Below, piece by piece: positions 45,916-54,903 of a stretch of 64,000 bases of DNA. Origin of the DNA: Paraoerskovia marina DSM 21750 (GTDB lineage Bacteria; Actinomycetota; Actinomycetes; Actinomycetales; Cellulomonadaceae); contig NZ_JNIY01000005.1 of assembly GCF_000701465.1 (NCBI RefSeq), positions 1 through 64,000 on the forward strand, written 5' to 3'. The first letter of the stretch is position 1, and every line of letters begins with the position of its first letter. A program made the translations under genes and the position numbers. The notes beneath the pieces were generated by a model that searched no databases, was not told where the DNA came from, and saw only the letters and a list, made by a program, of their open reading frames with translations.

Positions 45916-47504
45916 GCGCGACCAGGACCGCCGTGCTGTGGGTGCCGGACTGGCCGGTGCTCGCCGCGATGGCGGTCATGCAGGTGCCGGCGCACACCCC
46001 GGCCGCCATCTGTGCCGCGCACCGTATCACCGCGGTCTCCAGCACCGCGCGGGCCCACGGGGTGCGGCGCGGGATGCGTCGCCGCCGTGCCCAGGAGCTC
46101 TGCCCGGACCTGGAGCTGCTGGCTCCCGACGACTCCCGGGACGCGCGGGAGTTCGAGCCGGTGGCCGTCGCCGTGGAGAAGGTCGTGGCGGGGATCGAGA
46201 TCGCCCGTCCGGGGCTCCTCTTTCTACCCGCCGCGGGCGCGAGCCGTTATCACGGGTCGGAGGCGGCGCTCGCAGAGGCGCTGGTGAGCCAGGTGGCGGC
46301 GGACTCCGGCTTCGAGTCGCAGGTGGGGGTCGCCGACGGGGTGCTCGCCGCCGTGCTGGCGGCGCGCGGGGACGGGGTGGTCCCGCCGGGCGGGTCCGCA
46401 GCCTTTCTTGGTCCGCGACCCGTTCACGACCTCGTGCACGCCGCCGCAGGAGGGGGCGTGGAGGTGCGTGCCGTCTCTGAGCTGACCGATCTCCTGGGAC
46501 GTCTGGGCATCTCGACCCTCGGCGCCTTGGCAGCGTTGCCGGGCTCGAGCATGGGTATGCGCTTCGGGGCCCTCGGGGAGTGGGCGCACGCGATGGCCGG
46601 CGGGGCCGACCTCCGGCCCCCGGGGCGGCGTCGGGTCGAGCCCGACATCGCCGTCGTCACCGCCCTGGACCCTCCTGCCGAGCGGGTCGACGTCGCGACC
46701 TTCGCCGCCCGGAGGCTCGCCGAGGACCTGCATGCCCGGCTCGTCCGGGCAGGGGTGTCGGCCGGGCGGCTCCGGATCGGTGCGCGTACCGAGTCGGGTG
46801 GTGAGCTGGAGCGGACGTGGCGATGCGGGGACGACGCCGTGGGAGGACTCAGCGCCGCACGGATCACCGAGCGCGTGCGCTGGCAGCTGGACGGCTGGCT
46901 CACCGGATCTGCCGTGCGCGGTGTGCAGCCCGGCAACCTCGTCGAGCTGTCGATCCGGGCCGAGGACGTGATCGCCGCAGGGACCCAGCAGCCCCGCCTC
47001 TGGGGCGCGTCCAGCGGCGAGGACCATCGCGCGCGCAGGGCGCTCGTCCGCGTCCAGGGCCTCCTCGGCGGGGACGCGGTCGTCACCGTCGAGCTGCAGG
47101 GAGGGCGGGACGACCGGGACCGCGTCCACCTGGTGCCCTTCGGTGAGCAGGTGCCCCCTGAGCGGGACCCGGCGCTTCCCTGGCCCGGTCGGCTGCCGCA
47201 CCCTGCTCCCGCCACCGTCCTTCCGGTCGCGCGGGACGTCGTCGTGCTCGACGAGAACGGCGGCCCGGTGACGATCGACGTCCGGCTGGCGATGAGCGGG
47301 ACGCCCGCGTCGCTGCGCGACGGCTCTCCGTCGAGAGAGCATCACGTGATCCAGGCCTGGGCGGGGCCCTGGCCGATGGCCGAGCGCTGGTGGACCCCCG
47401 CACCACGTCGCCGGGTGTATCTCCAGGTCGTGCTCGACGACGGGACGGGACTGCTCCTCGCGTCGACGGCGGGCCGCTGGGCCGTGGAGGCGATCTATGA
47501 CTAG
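45912..47504 (+). CDS. imuB: ImuB, catalytically inactive Y-family polymerase homologue
   Basis: 530 aa. The Y-family fold begins at VLWVPDWPVLAAMAVM; the usual N-terminal D-x-D of active enzymes (DMDAFFAS) is missing, as is the palm S-x-D-E. The fingers motif ARAHGVRRGMRRRRAQELCP near 49 and helix-hairpin-helix LLGRLGISTLGALAALP near 193 are retained. ImuB is a hub that binds the beta clamp, ImuA' and DnaE2 in mycobacteria. A C-terminal part of about 180 residues carries the clamp- and partner-binding region. It overlaps dnaE2 by 8 bases. Confidence 0.92.
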   Translation: MSATRTAVLWVPDWPVLAAMAVMQVPAHTPAAICAAHRITAVSSTARAHGVRRGMRRRRAQELCPDLELLAPDDSRDAREFEPVAVAVEKVVAGIEIARPGLLFLPAAGASRYHGSEAALAEALVSQVAADSGFESQVGVADGVLAAVLAARGDGVVPPGGSAAFLGPRPVHDLVHAAAGGGVEVRAVSELTDLLGRLGISTLGALAALPGSSMGMRFGALGEWAHAMAGGADLRPPGRRRVEPDIAVVTALDPPAERVDVATFAARRLAEDLHARLVRAGVSAGRLRIGARTESGGELERTWRCGDDAVGGLSAARITERVRWQLDGWLTGSAVRGVQPGNLVELSIRAEDVIAAGTQQPRLWGASSGEDHRARRALVRVQGLLGGDAVVTVELQGGRDDRDRVHLVPFGEQVPPERDPALPWPGRLPHPAPATVLPVARDVVVLDENGGPVTIDVRLAMSGTPASLRDGSPSREHHVIQAWAGPWPMAERWWTPAPRRRVYLQVVLDDGTGLLLASTAGRWAVEAIYD

Positions 47505-50500
47505 GCCCCGGTACGCCGAGCTGCACGCGCACTCGGCCTTCAGCTTTCTCGACGGTGCCTCGCACCCGGAAGAGCTGGCTGCGGAGGCGGCACGACTGGG
47601 TCTCTCGGCACTCGCCCTCACGGACCACGACGGGTTGTACGGGGTGGTGCGCTTCGCGCAGGCGGCACGCGCGGTCGAGCTCCCGACCGTCTTCGGCGCG
47701 GAGCTGCACCTGCCGAGGGCACAGGGTCGGGCGGCCAGGCCGGTGCTCGACGCGCCGACGGGGGTGCCGGACCCCCGGGCAGAGCACCTGCTGGTCCTGG
47801 CTCGTGGGGCGGACGGCTACCGTCGGCTCTCCTCGGCCGTCGCCACGGCCCACCTGGCGACGGGGAGCAAGGGTGCGGCGCAATACACGCTGGAGGAGCT
47901 GGGGGAGAGGGCGGACGGGCACTGGCTCGTCCTGACCGGCTGTCGCAAGGGCGCGGTCCGCCATGCCCTGACCGGAGGCGGTCCGACCGTCCGGGGGGAG
48001 GCCGGGTACGCGGCCGCGCGGCGTGAGCTCGCGCGGCTCGTCGACTGCTTCGGTCGGGAGAACGTCGCGGTCGAGATCACGGACGGGGGCGGACCACAGG
48101 ACAGCGTGGTGTGCGACGCGCTCGTCGCGCTCTCCGAGGATGCGGGCCTGCCTGTCGTCGCGACGGGCAACGTGCACTACGCCCGGCCGCGCGACGCGGA
48201 CCTCGCCGGGGCACTGGCGGCGGTGCGTGCGCGGTCCTCGCTCGACGACATGGACGGGTGGCTCCCGGGAGCCCCCACGGCACACCTGCGCTCCGCCGCC
48301 GAGATGCTCGACCGCCACCGACGGCACCCGCGGGCGGTCGAGACGGCGGCGGCCCTGGGGGAGGAGTGCGCCTTCGACCTCTCGCTCGTGGCGCCCCGGC
48401 TCCCGCCCTACCCCGTGCCCACGGGGCACGACGAGGCCTCCTGGTTGCGGGTGCTGACCGAGCGAGGAGCGACCGAGCGCTACGGACCGAGGCCCGCGGG
48501 AGGGCACCGAGAGACGGGTCGAGGAACCGGCGGTCCCGGAACGGGCGTTCCGGGAACGGAGGGTCTGAACGAGCGCGCCTGGGCACAGATCGACCACGAG
48601 CTGCAGGTGATCACCGACCTGAACTTCCCCGGGTACTTTCTCGTCGTCTACGACCTCGTGGAGTTCTGCCGCACGCGGGGCATCCTCGCGCAGGGTCGCG
48701 GGTCCGCCGCGAACTCGGCCGTCTGCTTCGCCCTCGGTATCACGGCCGTCGACGCCGTACGGCACGGGCTGCTGTTCGAGCGCTTTCTCGCCCCGGAGCG
48801 CGACGGGCCCCCGGACATCGACATCGACATCGAGTCCCGTCGACGGGAGGAGGTCATCCAGCACGTCTACGAGCGCTTCGGCCGGACCCATGCGGCGCAG
48901 GTCGCGAACGTCATCTCCTACCGACCCCGTTCGGCCGTCCGGGACGCCGCCCGCGCCCTGGGCCACGACGTCGGGCAGCAGGACGCATGGAGCAAGTCGA
49001 TCGAGCGGTGGGGGTCGTTGCGCGCCCCCGCGCAACCCACCGGGGAGGCGGCCGTGCAGACGCGCACGGCCGCCCGGGACCGGCGGCAGCAGGAGATCTG
49101 GGGGCCGCCCACGGACGGGGCCGCCGACGACAGGCACGACGTCGTCCCACGTCGCCGCCCGGAGTCCGCGGCCGAGGAGGGGGAGATCCCGGAGCCCGTG
49201 CTCGCTCTCGCCGAACGGTTCCTGCGTCTCCCGCGTCACCTCGGGATCCACTCGGGCGGCATGGTGATGTGCGACCGGCCAGTGATCGACGTCTGCCCGG
49301 TGGAGTGGGCGCGGATGGAGGGGCGCACGGTCCTGCAGTGGGACAAGGAGGACTGTGCCGACGCGGGCCTGGTGAAGTTCGACCTGCTCGGCCTCGGGAT
49401 GCTGACGGCGCTGCGGCTCGCGTTCGAGTCCGTCGCGGAGCACGAGGGGGTCGAGCTCACCCTGCACGGGCTCCCGCCCGAGGACCCCGCGGTCTACGAC
49501 CTGCTCTGCGCGGCGGACACCGTCGGCGTCTTCCAGGTCGAGTCCCGTGCGCAGATGTCGACGCTCCCGAGGCTGCAGCCCCGCTGCTTCTACGACATCG
49601 TCATCGAGGTCGCGCTCATCCGTCCGGGGCCGATCCAGGGCGGCTCGGTGCACCCGTACATCGAACGGCACGCTGGACGTGAGCCCGTGACGTACCTGCA
49701 CCCGCTGCTCGAGAAGTCGCTCGCCAAGACCCTCGGAGTCCCGCTCTTCCAGGAGCAGCTGATGCAGATGGCGATCGACGCGGCGGACTTCACCCCCGCG
49801 GAGGCGGACCAGCTGCGCCGGGCGATGGGGTCGAAGAGGTCGGCCGAACGGATGCAGGCGTTGCGGGAGCGGCTCATGGCCGGGATGGCCCGCAAGGGTG
49901 TCGACGGTGACGCGAGGGAGAAGATCTTCGACAAGCTCAAGGCGTTCGCCGACTTCGGCTTCCCCGAGTCGCACGCCTACTCGTTCGCGTTCCTCGTCTA
50001 CGCGAGCTCGTGGCTGAAGGTCCATCACCCGGCGGCGTTCTACGCCGGGCTTCTTGCCGCGCAGCCGATGGGGTTCTACTCGCCGCAGTCGCTCGCCGCC
50101 GACGCACGCCGGCACGGTGTCCAGGTGCTGCGCCCCGACGTCAACGCCTCGCGCGCGCAGGCCTGCGTGGAACGGCTCGAGGACGGCTCGCTCGCCGTAC
50201 GGACCGGTCTGGTGGCGGTGCGGAGCATCAGTGAGGCGCTCGCGGACGAGATCGTCCGGGTCAGGCAGGAGGGAGAGTTCGGCGGTCTGCGCGACCTGGC
50301 CCGCCGGGTGGACCTGACCACGGGCCAGATCGAGGCACTGGCGACCGGGGGAGCGCTGGAGTCCCTGGGGGTGGGACGACGCGAGGCGCTGTGGGCGGCG
50401 GGAGCGCTGGCCCAGGAAGGCCCGGGAACCCTGCCGGGGGTCAGCGTCGGTGTGGAGGCGCCGACCCTTCCCGGGATGTCGGCCGTCGAGCAGGACGTCG

Positions 50501-50889
50501 CCGACGTCTGGGCGACGGGTGTCTCCCCGGAGAGCTTTCCCACCCAGCACCTGCGGGAGGGGCTGGCGCGCGCGGGCGTGCTCACCGTCCAGGACGTGAC
50601 GGAGGTGGAGCACGGTCGTCGCGTCGCCGTCGGAGGAGTGGTGACCCACCGACAGCGCCCGGGGACGGCCGGCGGGGTGACCTTCCTGTCGGTGGAGGAC
50701 GAGACGGGGATCCTGAACGTGATCTGCTCCCCGGGGCTGTGGAAGAGATTCCGGCCGGTCGCGCGGTCGGCGGCGGCGATGGTGGTCCGCGGGCGGGTGG
50801 AACGGGCCGACGGCGCGACGAATCTCGTGGCCGAGCATCTGGCGGCCCTGCGCCTCCCGGTGGCGTCGACGTCGCGTGACTTCAGGTGA
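47497..50889 (+). CDS. dnaE2: DnaE2, error-prone DNA polymerase III alpha subunit
   Basis: 1130 aa. PHP domain (ELHAHSAFSFLDGAS near residue 8, LTDHDGLYGV near 42), palm with RGSAANSAVCF near 404 and catalytic acids DIDIDIES (Asp440, 442, 444), then VFQVESRAQMSTLP near 670, helix-hairpin-helix and OB domain (GGVVTHRQRPGTAGGVTFLSVED near 1045). Two low-complexity insertions, about 322-352 (Gly/Thr-rich) and 505-560 (Arg/Asp-rich), explain the length above the usual 1080. It is the polymerase of the SOS mutasome with ImuA' and ImuB. Start ATG lies within the end of imuB. Confidence 0.97.
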   Translation: MTRPRYAELHAHSAFSFLDGASHPEELAAEAARLGLSALALTDHDGLYGVVRFAQAARAVELPTVFGAELHLPRAQGRAARPVLDAPTGVPDPRAEHLLVLARGADGYRRLSSAVATAHLATGSKGAAQYTLEELGERADGHWLVLTGCRKGAVRHALTGGGPTVRGEAGYAAARRELARLVDCFGRENVAVEITDGGGPQDSVVCDALVALSEDAGLPVVATGNVHYARPRDADLAGALAAVRARSSLDDMDGWLPGAPTAHLRSAAEMLDRHRRHPRAVETAAALGEECAFDLSLVAPRLPPYPVPTGHDEASWLRVLTERGATERYGPRPAGGHRETGRGTGGPGTGVPGTEGLNERAWAQIDHELQVITDLNFPGYFLVVYDLVEFCRTRGILAQGRGSAANSAVCFALGITAVDAVRHGLLFERFLAPERDGPPDIDIDIESRRREEVIQHVYERFGRTHAAQVANVISYRPRSAVRDAARALGHDVGQQDAWSKSIERWGSLRAPAQPTGEAAVQTRTAARDRRQQEIWGPPTDGAADDRHDVVPRRRPESAAEEGEIPEPVLALAERFLRLPRHLGIHSGGMVMCDRPVIDVCPVEWARMEGRTVLQWDKEDCADAGLVKFDLLGLGMLTALRLAFESVAEHEGVELTLHGLPPEDPAVYDLLCAADTVGVFQVESRAQMSTLPRLQPRCFYDIVIEVALIRPGPIQGGSVHPYIERHAGREPVTYLHPLLEKSLAKTLGVPLFQEQLMQMAIDAADFTPAEADQLRRAMGSKRSAERMQALRERLMAGMARKGVDGDAREKIFDKLKAFADFGFPESHAYSFAFLVYASSWLKVHHPAAFYAGLLAAQPMGFYSPQSLAADARRHGVQVLRPDVNASRAQACVERLEDGSLAVRTGLVAVRSISEALADEIVRVRQEGEFGGLRDLARRVDLTTGQIEALATGGALESLGVGRREALWAAGALAQEGPGTLPGVSVGVEAPTLPGMSAVEQDVADVWATGVSPESFPTQHLREGLARAGVLTVQDVTEVEHGRRVAVGGVVTHRQRPGTAGGVTFLSVEDETGILNVICSPGLWKRFRPVARSAAAMVVRGRVERADGATNLVAEHLAALRLPVASTSRDFR

Positions 50890-50898
50890 CCAGGCGGG

Positions 50899-51738
50899 CT
50901 ACCAGGCGCGGGAGAGGAGATCGGCGAACAGCTCGCCGTCGTCGACGTCGAGGCCACGGGATCGGAACCAGTCGCCCATCGTGCGACAGTCACGATAGAG
51001 GATGTCCTGGGCGTTCGGGTTGGCGGCGAGGTCCACGGCCTGCGGGACGTCGATGACGACGACCCGGTCGCCGTCGGCGAGGACGTTGTACGGGGACAGG
51101 TCCCCGTGCGCGAACCCGTCGGCCGCGAGCACGACCATCACGGCGCGCACCTGCTCGTACCAGCGGGAGAGGGTCGCGCCGTCGGGCCGCGTCTGCGCGA
51201 GCCGAGGTGCCGCGACGCCGTCCCGCGACCCGACGAACTCCATGAGCACCTCGGTGCCGTCGACCTGCACCGGGTACGGCACCGACGCGCCCTGCGCCCA
51301 CAGCGAGCTCAGCATCTCGAACTCCGCGCGAGCCCACTGGCCCGCGGCGACGCTCCGGCCGTGTGCCGTACCGCGGTCGAGGGCTCGCTGGTCGCGGGAC
51401 CGTCGGACGCGTCGTCCCTCGGTGTACGCGCTGCTGCGGTGGAACTGGCGATGGTCCGGGGACCTGTACCGCTTCGCGGCCAGGAGCGAGGAGGCGCCGT
51501 CAGGAACGCCCCGTTCGACGAGGAAGACGTCGGCCTCCTTGCCCGTCTTCAGGACGCCGAGCTCGGTGTCGACCGCGGCATCGGCGGTCACGACCCAGTC
51601 GGGCCTCGGCTCCGGTCCGCGTGCGCCCCGCTCCACCGCACCCCAGGTGGACCATCGTCTGTCCGGCCCGAGCGCGGCGTCCAGAGCGCCAACGGTCGAG
51701 TCCCACGGAACCTGGTTCGTCGTCATCCCGGCCAGCAT
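50899..51738 (-). CDS. RIO1-like protein kinase
   Basis: 279 aa. ATP site TGKEADVFLVERG near residue 65 with catalytic Lys in AAKRYRSPDHRQF near 88, catalytic loop HGDLSPYNVLADGDRVVVIDVPQAVD near 213 (Asp and Asn present; ID-x-x-QAV as metal-binding motif), all typical of RIO kinases. Bacterial RIO kinases are rarely characterised; links to ribosome biogenesis or stress signalling are proposed. M1 and M5 (51726) are alternative starts, neither with a clear ribosome-binding site; TAAATT near 51768 on the minus strand may be the -10. It is convergent with dnaE2, 9 bases apart. Confidence 0.87.
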   Translation of the reverse strand: MLAGMTTNQVPWDSTVGALDAALGPDRRWSTWGAVERGARGPEPRPDWVVTADAAVDTELGVLKTGKEADVFLVERGVPDGASSLLAAKRYRSPDHRQFHRSSAYTEGRRVRRSRDQRALDRGTAHGRSVAAGQWARAEFEMLSSLWAQGASVPYPVQVDGTEVLMEFVGSRDGVAAPRLAQTRPDGATLSRWYEQVRAVMVVLAADGFAHGDLSPYNVLADGDRVVVIDVPQAVDLAANPNAQDILYRDCRTMGDWFRSRGLDVDDGELFADLLSRAW

Positions 51739-51813
51739 CGCCCCGGAGCACCCGGTGGGACAACGGAATTTACGGCGGGCGGTGCCAGAGCGGGCGACGG
51801 GCGGTGCAGGGCG

Positions 51814-52620
51814 TCAGCCGAGCGCACCGGCCGTGGCGTCGATCAGGCCCTGGGTGTCGAAGCCCATCTGCGTCAGGAGAGCCCAGAGCACCCCGACCGT
51901 GGCGTAGATGCTGACGGGGATCATGACGAGCCACTCGCGCCAGGACCCGGCGTCGCCGAGCAAGGGGACCGCGAAGTGCCCGCCGGGGCGCCAGACGTTG
52001 TCGATCACGACGGCGTTGCGCACCCAGCGGGGCGACTTGATCTCGATCGGCCACAGCAGCGGGCAGCCACCGGTCGTCAGGACGTCGCCGAGGATGTGCA
52101 CCGACGTCCCCAGGGCGACGGCGACCGGAAGCCAGTTCCACTCCTCGGGGGCGAGCAGCGTGATGACGGCGGCGATCGTCAGCGACGCCGCCCAGGGTCC
52201 GAACTTCCGGTCTCGGGTGAGCTTGAGCGCACGCAGGGCGAACGCGACGAGCAGCACCGTCACGACCGCGGCGCCGACGCCGATCGTCCCGAACGCCTCG
52301 GTCTCGACCGTGACGAGACCGGCCGCCCAGGCGAGAGCGGTGAACACGGCGACCCCGAGGATCGAGTGCGTCCCGTTGCGGTGGCCCCCGGAGATGGCGG
52401 CGACGGCCCTGGTCACGCCCTCGGAGATCGGGGGGAGCGAGTGTGCGATCGTGCCGGAACGGTGGTCGGCGTCGGGGAGCAGCGCCGCGCCGGCACAGAC
52501 GACGGCACCGGTCAGGACACCGACCTCCGAGACCGGGTGGAGGCCGAGCGCGAACGGGGCCGTCGAGGTCACGGCCACCCAGGCGGCCGCTCCGCTCGCG
52601 GCGTGGTGGCCACCCATCAT
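51814..52620 (-). CDS. YdjM-like membrane-bound metal-dependent hydrolase
   Basis: 268 aa, DUF457/LexA-regulated YdjM family with about six helices. The family motif is GAALLPDADHRSGTIAHSLPPIS near residue 43 (Pro-Asp-x-Asp-His), GGHRNGTHSILG near 77 and LGTSVHILGDVLTTGG near 170, giving a conserved Asp/His set for metal. In E. coli YdjM is SOS-induced; no LexA box is seen here. ATG at 52620 has TAGGAG upstream. The upstream region holds a widely spaced inverted repeat. Confidence 0.85.
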   Translation of the reverse strand: MMGGHHAASGAAAWVAVTSTAPFALGLHPVSEVGVLTGAVVCAGAALLPDADHRSGTIAHSLPPISEGVTRAVAAISGGHRNGTHSILGVAVFTALAWAAGLVTVETEAFGTIGVGAAVVTVLLVAFALRALKLTRDRKFGPWAASLTIAAVITLLAPEEWNWLPVAVALGTSVHILGDVLTTGGCPLLWPIEIKSPRWVRNAVVIDNVWRPGGHFAVPLLGDAGSWREWLVMIPVSIYATVGVLWALLTQMGFDTQGLIDATAGALG

Positions 52621-52843
52621 GGTTCTGCACTCCTAGCGGTTCGCCCGGTTTCGCACGTTTGATCGAAACACACACTATCGCGGAGACGGGCCGTTAAATA
52701 GTGTGCCAAGCGGAGCAGTCTCGCTCTCACGCACACCAGGAACGGCTCGCCAGAGGCAGGGAGGGAGGTGCCGGCGCGGCAGTATGAGCGAGCTCTTCGT
52801 CAGCACTGATGCGATGCCGCCCCGGGCTCGACCGGGAGACGCA
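52621..52843. other. Intergenic region with spaced inverted repeat, no credible gene
   Basis: Between the YdjM-like gene and the terminator of tRNA-Leu. It contains CACACTAT (52671-52678) and its exact inverse ATAGTGTG (52698-52705), each enclosing a TAGTGT that reads as a -10 element outward: minus strand toward the YdjM-like gene, plus strand toward the terminator hairpin at 52844. A plus-strand transcript of about 165 nt (about 52711-52878) would be a small RNA candidate. A 42-codon frame at 52784 was considered and rejected. Confidence 0.5.
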
Positions 52844-52874
52844 CGAAGGCCCAGCGCTGTGCGCTGGGCCTTCG
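52844..52874. terminator. Terminator hairpin downstream of tRNA-Leu
   Basis: Perfect 14-bp stem (CGAAGGCCCAGCGC / GCGCTGGGCCTTCG) with a TGT loop, about 20 bases after the 3' end of the minus-strand tRNA. It could also end a plus-strand transcript from 52699. Confidence 0.8.
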
Positions 52875-52893
52875 TGGTCGCTGTCTCAACGAG

Positions 52894-52978
52894 TGTCCGG
52901 AGGGGGACTTGAACCCCCACGCCCTAATACGGGCACTAGCACCTCAAGCTAGCGCGTCTACCATTCCGCCACCCGGAC
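52894..52978 (-). tRNA. tRNA-Leu (anticodon GAG)
   Basis: 85-nt class II tRNA on the minus strand. The 7-bp acceptor stem begins GTCCGGG and ends with discriminator A; the D-arm reads GGCGGAATGGTAGACGC, the anticodon arm CTAGC-TTGAGGT-GCTAG has anticodon GAG, the long variable arm is TGCCCGTATTAGGGCG and the T-arm is GGGGGTTCAAGTCCCCC. The CCA end is not encoded. It decodes CUC and CUU. Confidence 0.96.
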
Positions 52979-53111
52979 AGGTGGACCGTTCCGCCCCTTG
53001 CGGGCCGTTGCGGTGCGGGTAGAAAGATAGCACGGGAACGGGGGCAAACGTGAAATCGGTCTGAGGGCCTCCTCTGGTGGCGCACGGGTGCGGAAGGCGG
53101 AGACTGGTCGC

Positions 53112-54221
53112 ATGAGGATCGGGATACCCACGGAGATCAAGAACCACGAGTACCGCGTCGCACTGACCCCGGCAGGGGCTCACCATCTCGTCACCAGCGG
53201 GCACGACGTCCTGGTGCAGAGCGGCGCCGGTGCCGGGTCGCACATCACGGACGAGGAGTACGCGGGCGTCGGTGCACGGATCGTGGACGCGGCGGACGAC
53301 GCCTGGGCCGCCGACGTCGTGTGCAAGGTCAAGGAGCCGGTGCCCGAGGAGTACGGCCGGCTGCGTGACGGGCAGATCTTGTTCACGTACCTGCACCTCG
53401 CGGCGGACGAGAGCTGTACGAGAGCCCTGCTGGACGCCGGCACCACCGCGATCGCGTACGAGACCGTCCGGGCCAGGGACGGGTCGTTGCCGCTCCTCGC
53501 ACCCATGAGCGAGGTGGCCGGACGGTTGGCCACCCAGGTCGGCGCGCACTACCTCCTGAGGTCGGACGGCGGCCGCGGCGTCCTGCTCGGCGGGGTGCCC
53601 GGCACCAGCCCGGGCAAGGTCGTGGTCCTCGGTGGCGGGTCGGTGGGGCGGCACGCTGCCGCGATCGCCGTCGGGCTGCGCGCCGACGTCACGGTGCTCG
53701 ACATCTCGCTCCCGGTGCTGCGCGACGTCGACCGGCAGTTCGGCAGTCGCGTCCGCACCCTCGCGTCGACGACGCACGCGGTCGAGACCGAGCTGCTCGA
53801 CGCCGATCTCGTCGTCGGGGCCGTCCTCGTCGCGGGGGCGCGCGCTCCACGCCTGGTCTCGCACGAGGTGGTCGAGTCGATGCAGCAAGGTTCCGTCCTG
53901 GTCGACGTCGCCGTCGACCAGGGCGGCTGCTTCGAGGACACGCGTCCGACGACGCACGACGACCCGGTCTTCGACGTCGCCGGGTCGACGTTCTACTGCG
54001 TCGCGAACATGCCGGGAATCGTGCCGGTGACGAGCACCCGGGCGCTCACCAGCGCGACCCTGCCGTACCTCTCCCGCATCGCCGACCACGGCCTGGGAGC
54101 GCTCGGGGACCCGAGTCTGCGGACCGGGCTCGCCACGCACCGCGGGGCGCTGACGAGCACGGAGGTCGCGGACGCCCACGATCTGCTCGCCTCGTCGGTC
54201 GACGGCGCGCTGGCGAGGTAG
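53112..54221 (+). CDS. ald: Alanine dehydrogenase
   Basis: 369 aa. Substrate-binding Arg in EYRVALTP near residue 15, catalytic Lys and His in VCKVKEP near 74 and FTYLHLAAD near 93, Rossmann loop VLGGGSVGRHAA near 172 and the catalytic Asp region VDQGGCFED near 268. It interconverts L-alanine and pyruvate with NAD+/NADH, and is often linked to low-oxygen or nitrogen metabolism in actinobacteria. ATG at 53112 gives the standard N-terminus RIGIPTEIKNHE; an upstream GTG adds 8 residues. It follows the tRNA by 133 bases of sequence without other features. Confidence 0.95.
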   Translation: MRIGIPTEIKNHEYRVALTPAGAHHLVTSGHDVLVQSGAGAGSHITDEEYAGVGARIVDAADDAWAADVVCKVKEPVPEEYGRLRDGQILFTYLHLAADESCTRALLDAGTTAIAYETVRARDGSLPLLAPMSEVAGRLATQVGAHYLLRSDGGRGVLLGGVPGTSPGKVVVLGGGSVGRHAAAIAVGLRADVTVLDISLPVLRDVDRQFGSRVRTLASTTHAVETELLDADLVVGAVLVAGARAPRLVSHEVVESMQQGSVLVDVAVDQGGCFEDTRPTTHDDPVFDVAGSTFYCVANMPGIVPVTSTRALTSATLPYLSRIADHGLGALGDPSLRTGLATHRGALTSTEVADAHDLLASSVDGALAR

Positions 54222-54282
54222 GTCGCAGGACATCGCCGGATCTCCCTCGATTCCCTCGTGCAGGCGTGCAAGGATTCGCCGT

Positions 54283-54903
54283 ATGGAGCCGTTCCCCCTC
54301 ATCAGCGACCGCGTCCGTCTGACGGTGCCGACCGCCAAGGACGTGAACCGCATCACGGAGATCTGCCAGGACGCCGACATCCAGCGGTGGACGGTCGTCC
54401 CGTCGCCCTACCACCCGTCCGACGCCGCCTGGTTCGTCGACGAGCTCGTCACGCCCGGGTGGGCGCAGGACACCGCGTACACGTGGGCGATCCGTCCCCA
54501 CGGCGCGGGGTCGTCGAGCGACCTGGTCGGCATGATCGGGCTGACGGTCGACAGAACGGCGCCGTCTGCCGTCGACGCCGAGATCGGCTTCTGGCTCGAT
54601 CCCGGTGCGCGGGGGCACGGGCTCGCGAGTGCCGCGAGCGACCTGGTCCTCGACTGGGCCTTTGACGCCGAGGGCCTCGACGCGGCCCGTGTCGTGTGGA
54701 CCGCCTACGTCGGGAACTGGCAGTCCCGGCGGGTGGCCTGGCGGTGCGGGTTCACGTTCGAGGGGACGGTGCGACGCCACGCCGTCCAGCGTGGTGAGCG
54801 GCGCGACGCGTGGATCGCCACGCTGCTGCCGGGCGACGGACGTGAACCCGTGGCGCCCTGGCCGGACGACGCATCGACACGACTCCAGGAGGACGTCGTA
54901 TGA
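54283..54903 (+). CDS. GNAT N-acetyltransferase (RimJ/RimL type)
   Basis: 206 aa. LISDRVRLTVPTAKDVNRI at the N-terminus, AEIGFWLDPGARGHGLASAASDLVLDWAF near residue 98 (acetyl-CoA loop R-G-x-G-x-A) and VWTAYVGNWQSRRVAWRCGFTFEG near 140 are the RimJ/RimL pattern. Substrate may be a protein N-terminus or small amine; unknown. It overlaps the M20 peptidase gene by 4 nt (ATGA), so they are co-expressed. Confidence 0.88.
   Translation: MEPFPLISDRVRLTVPTAKDVNRITEICQDADIQRWTVVPSPYHPSDAAWFVDELVTPGWAQDTAYTWAIRPHGAGSSSDLVGMIGLTVDRTAPSAVDAEIGFWLDPGARGHGLASAASDLVLDWAFDAEGLDAARVVWTAYVGNWQSRRVAWRCGFTFEGTVRRHAVQRGERRDAWIATLLPGDGREPVAPWPDDASTRLQEDVV

Noticed and set aside
47083-50838. 1251-codon open frame on the minus strand
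   Set aside because: It is the antisense of dnaE2 and part of imuB. In DNA this GC-rich the complementary third-position frame rarely meets stops; composition (Arg, His, Pro, Asp) is not protein-like, and dnaE2 motifs on the plus strand are clear.
52784-52912. Small 42-codon reading frame (plus strand)
   Set aside because: Ribosome-binding sequence is too far away, and the frame runs through the terminator hairpin and into the tRNA gene.
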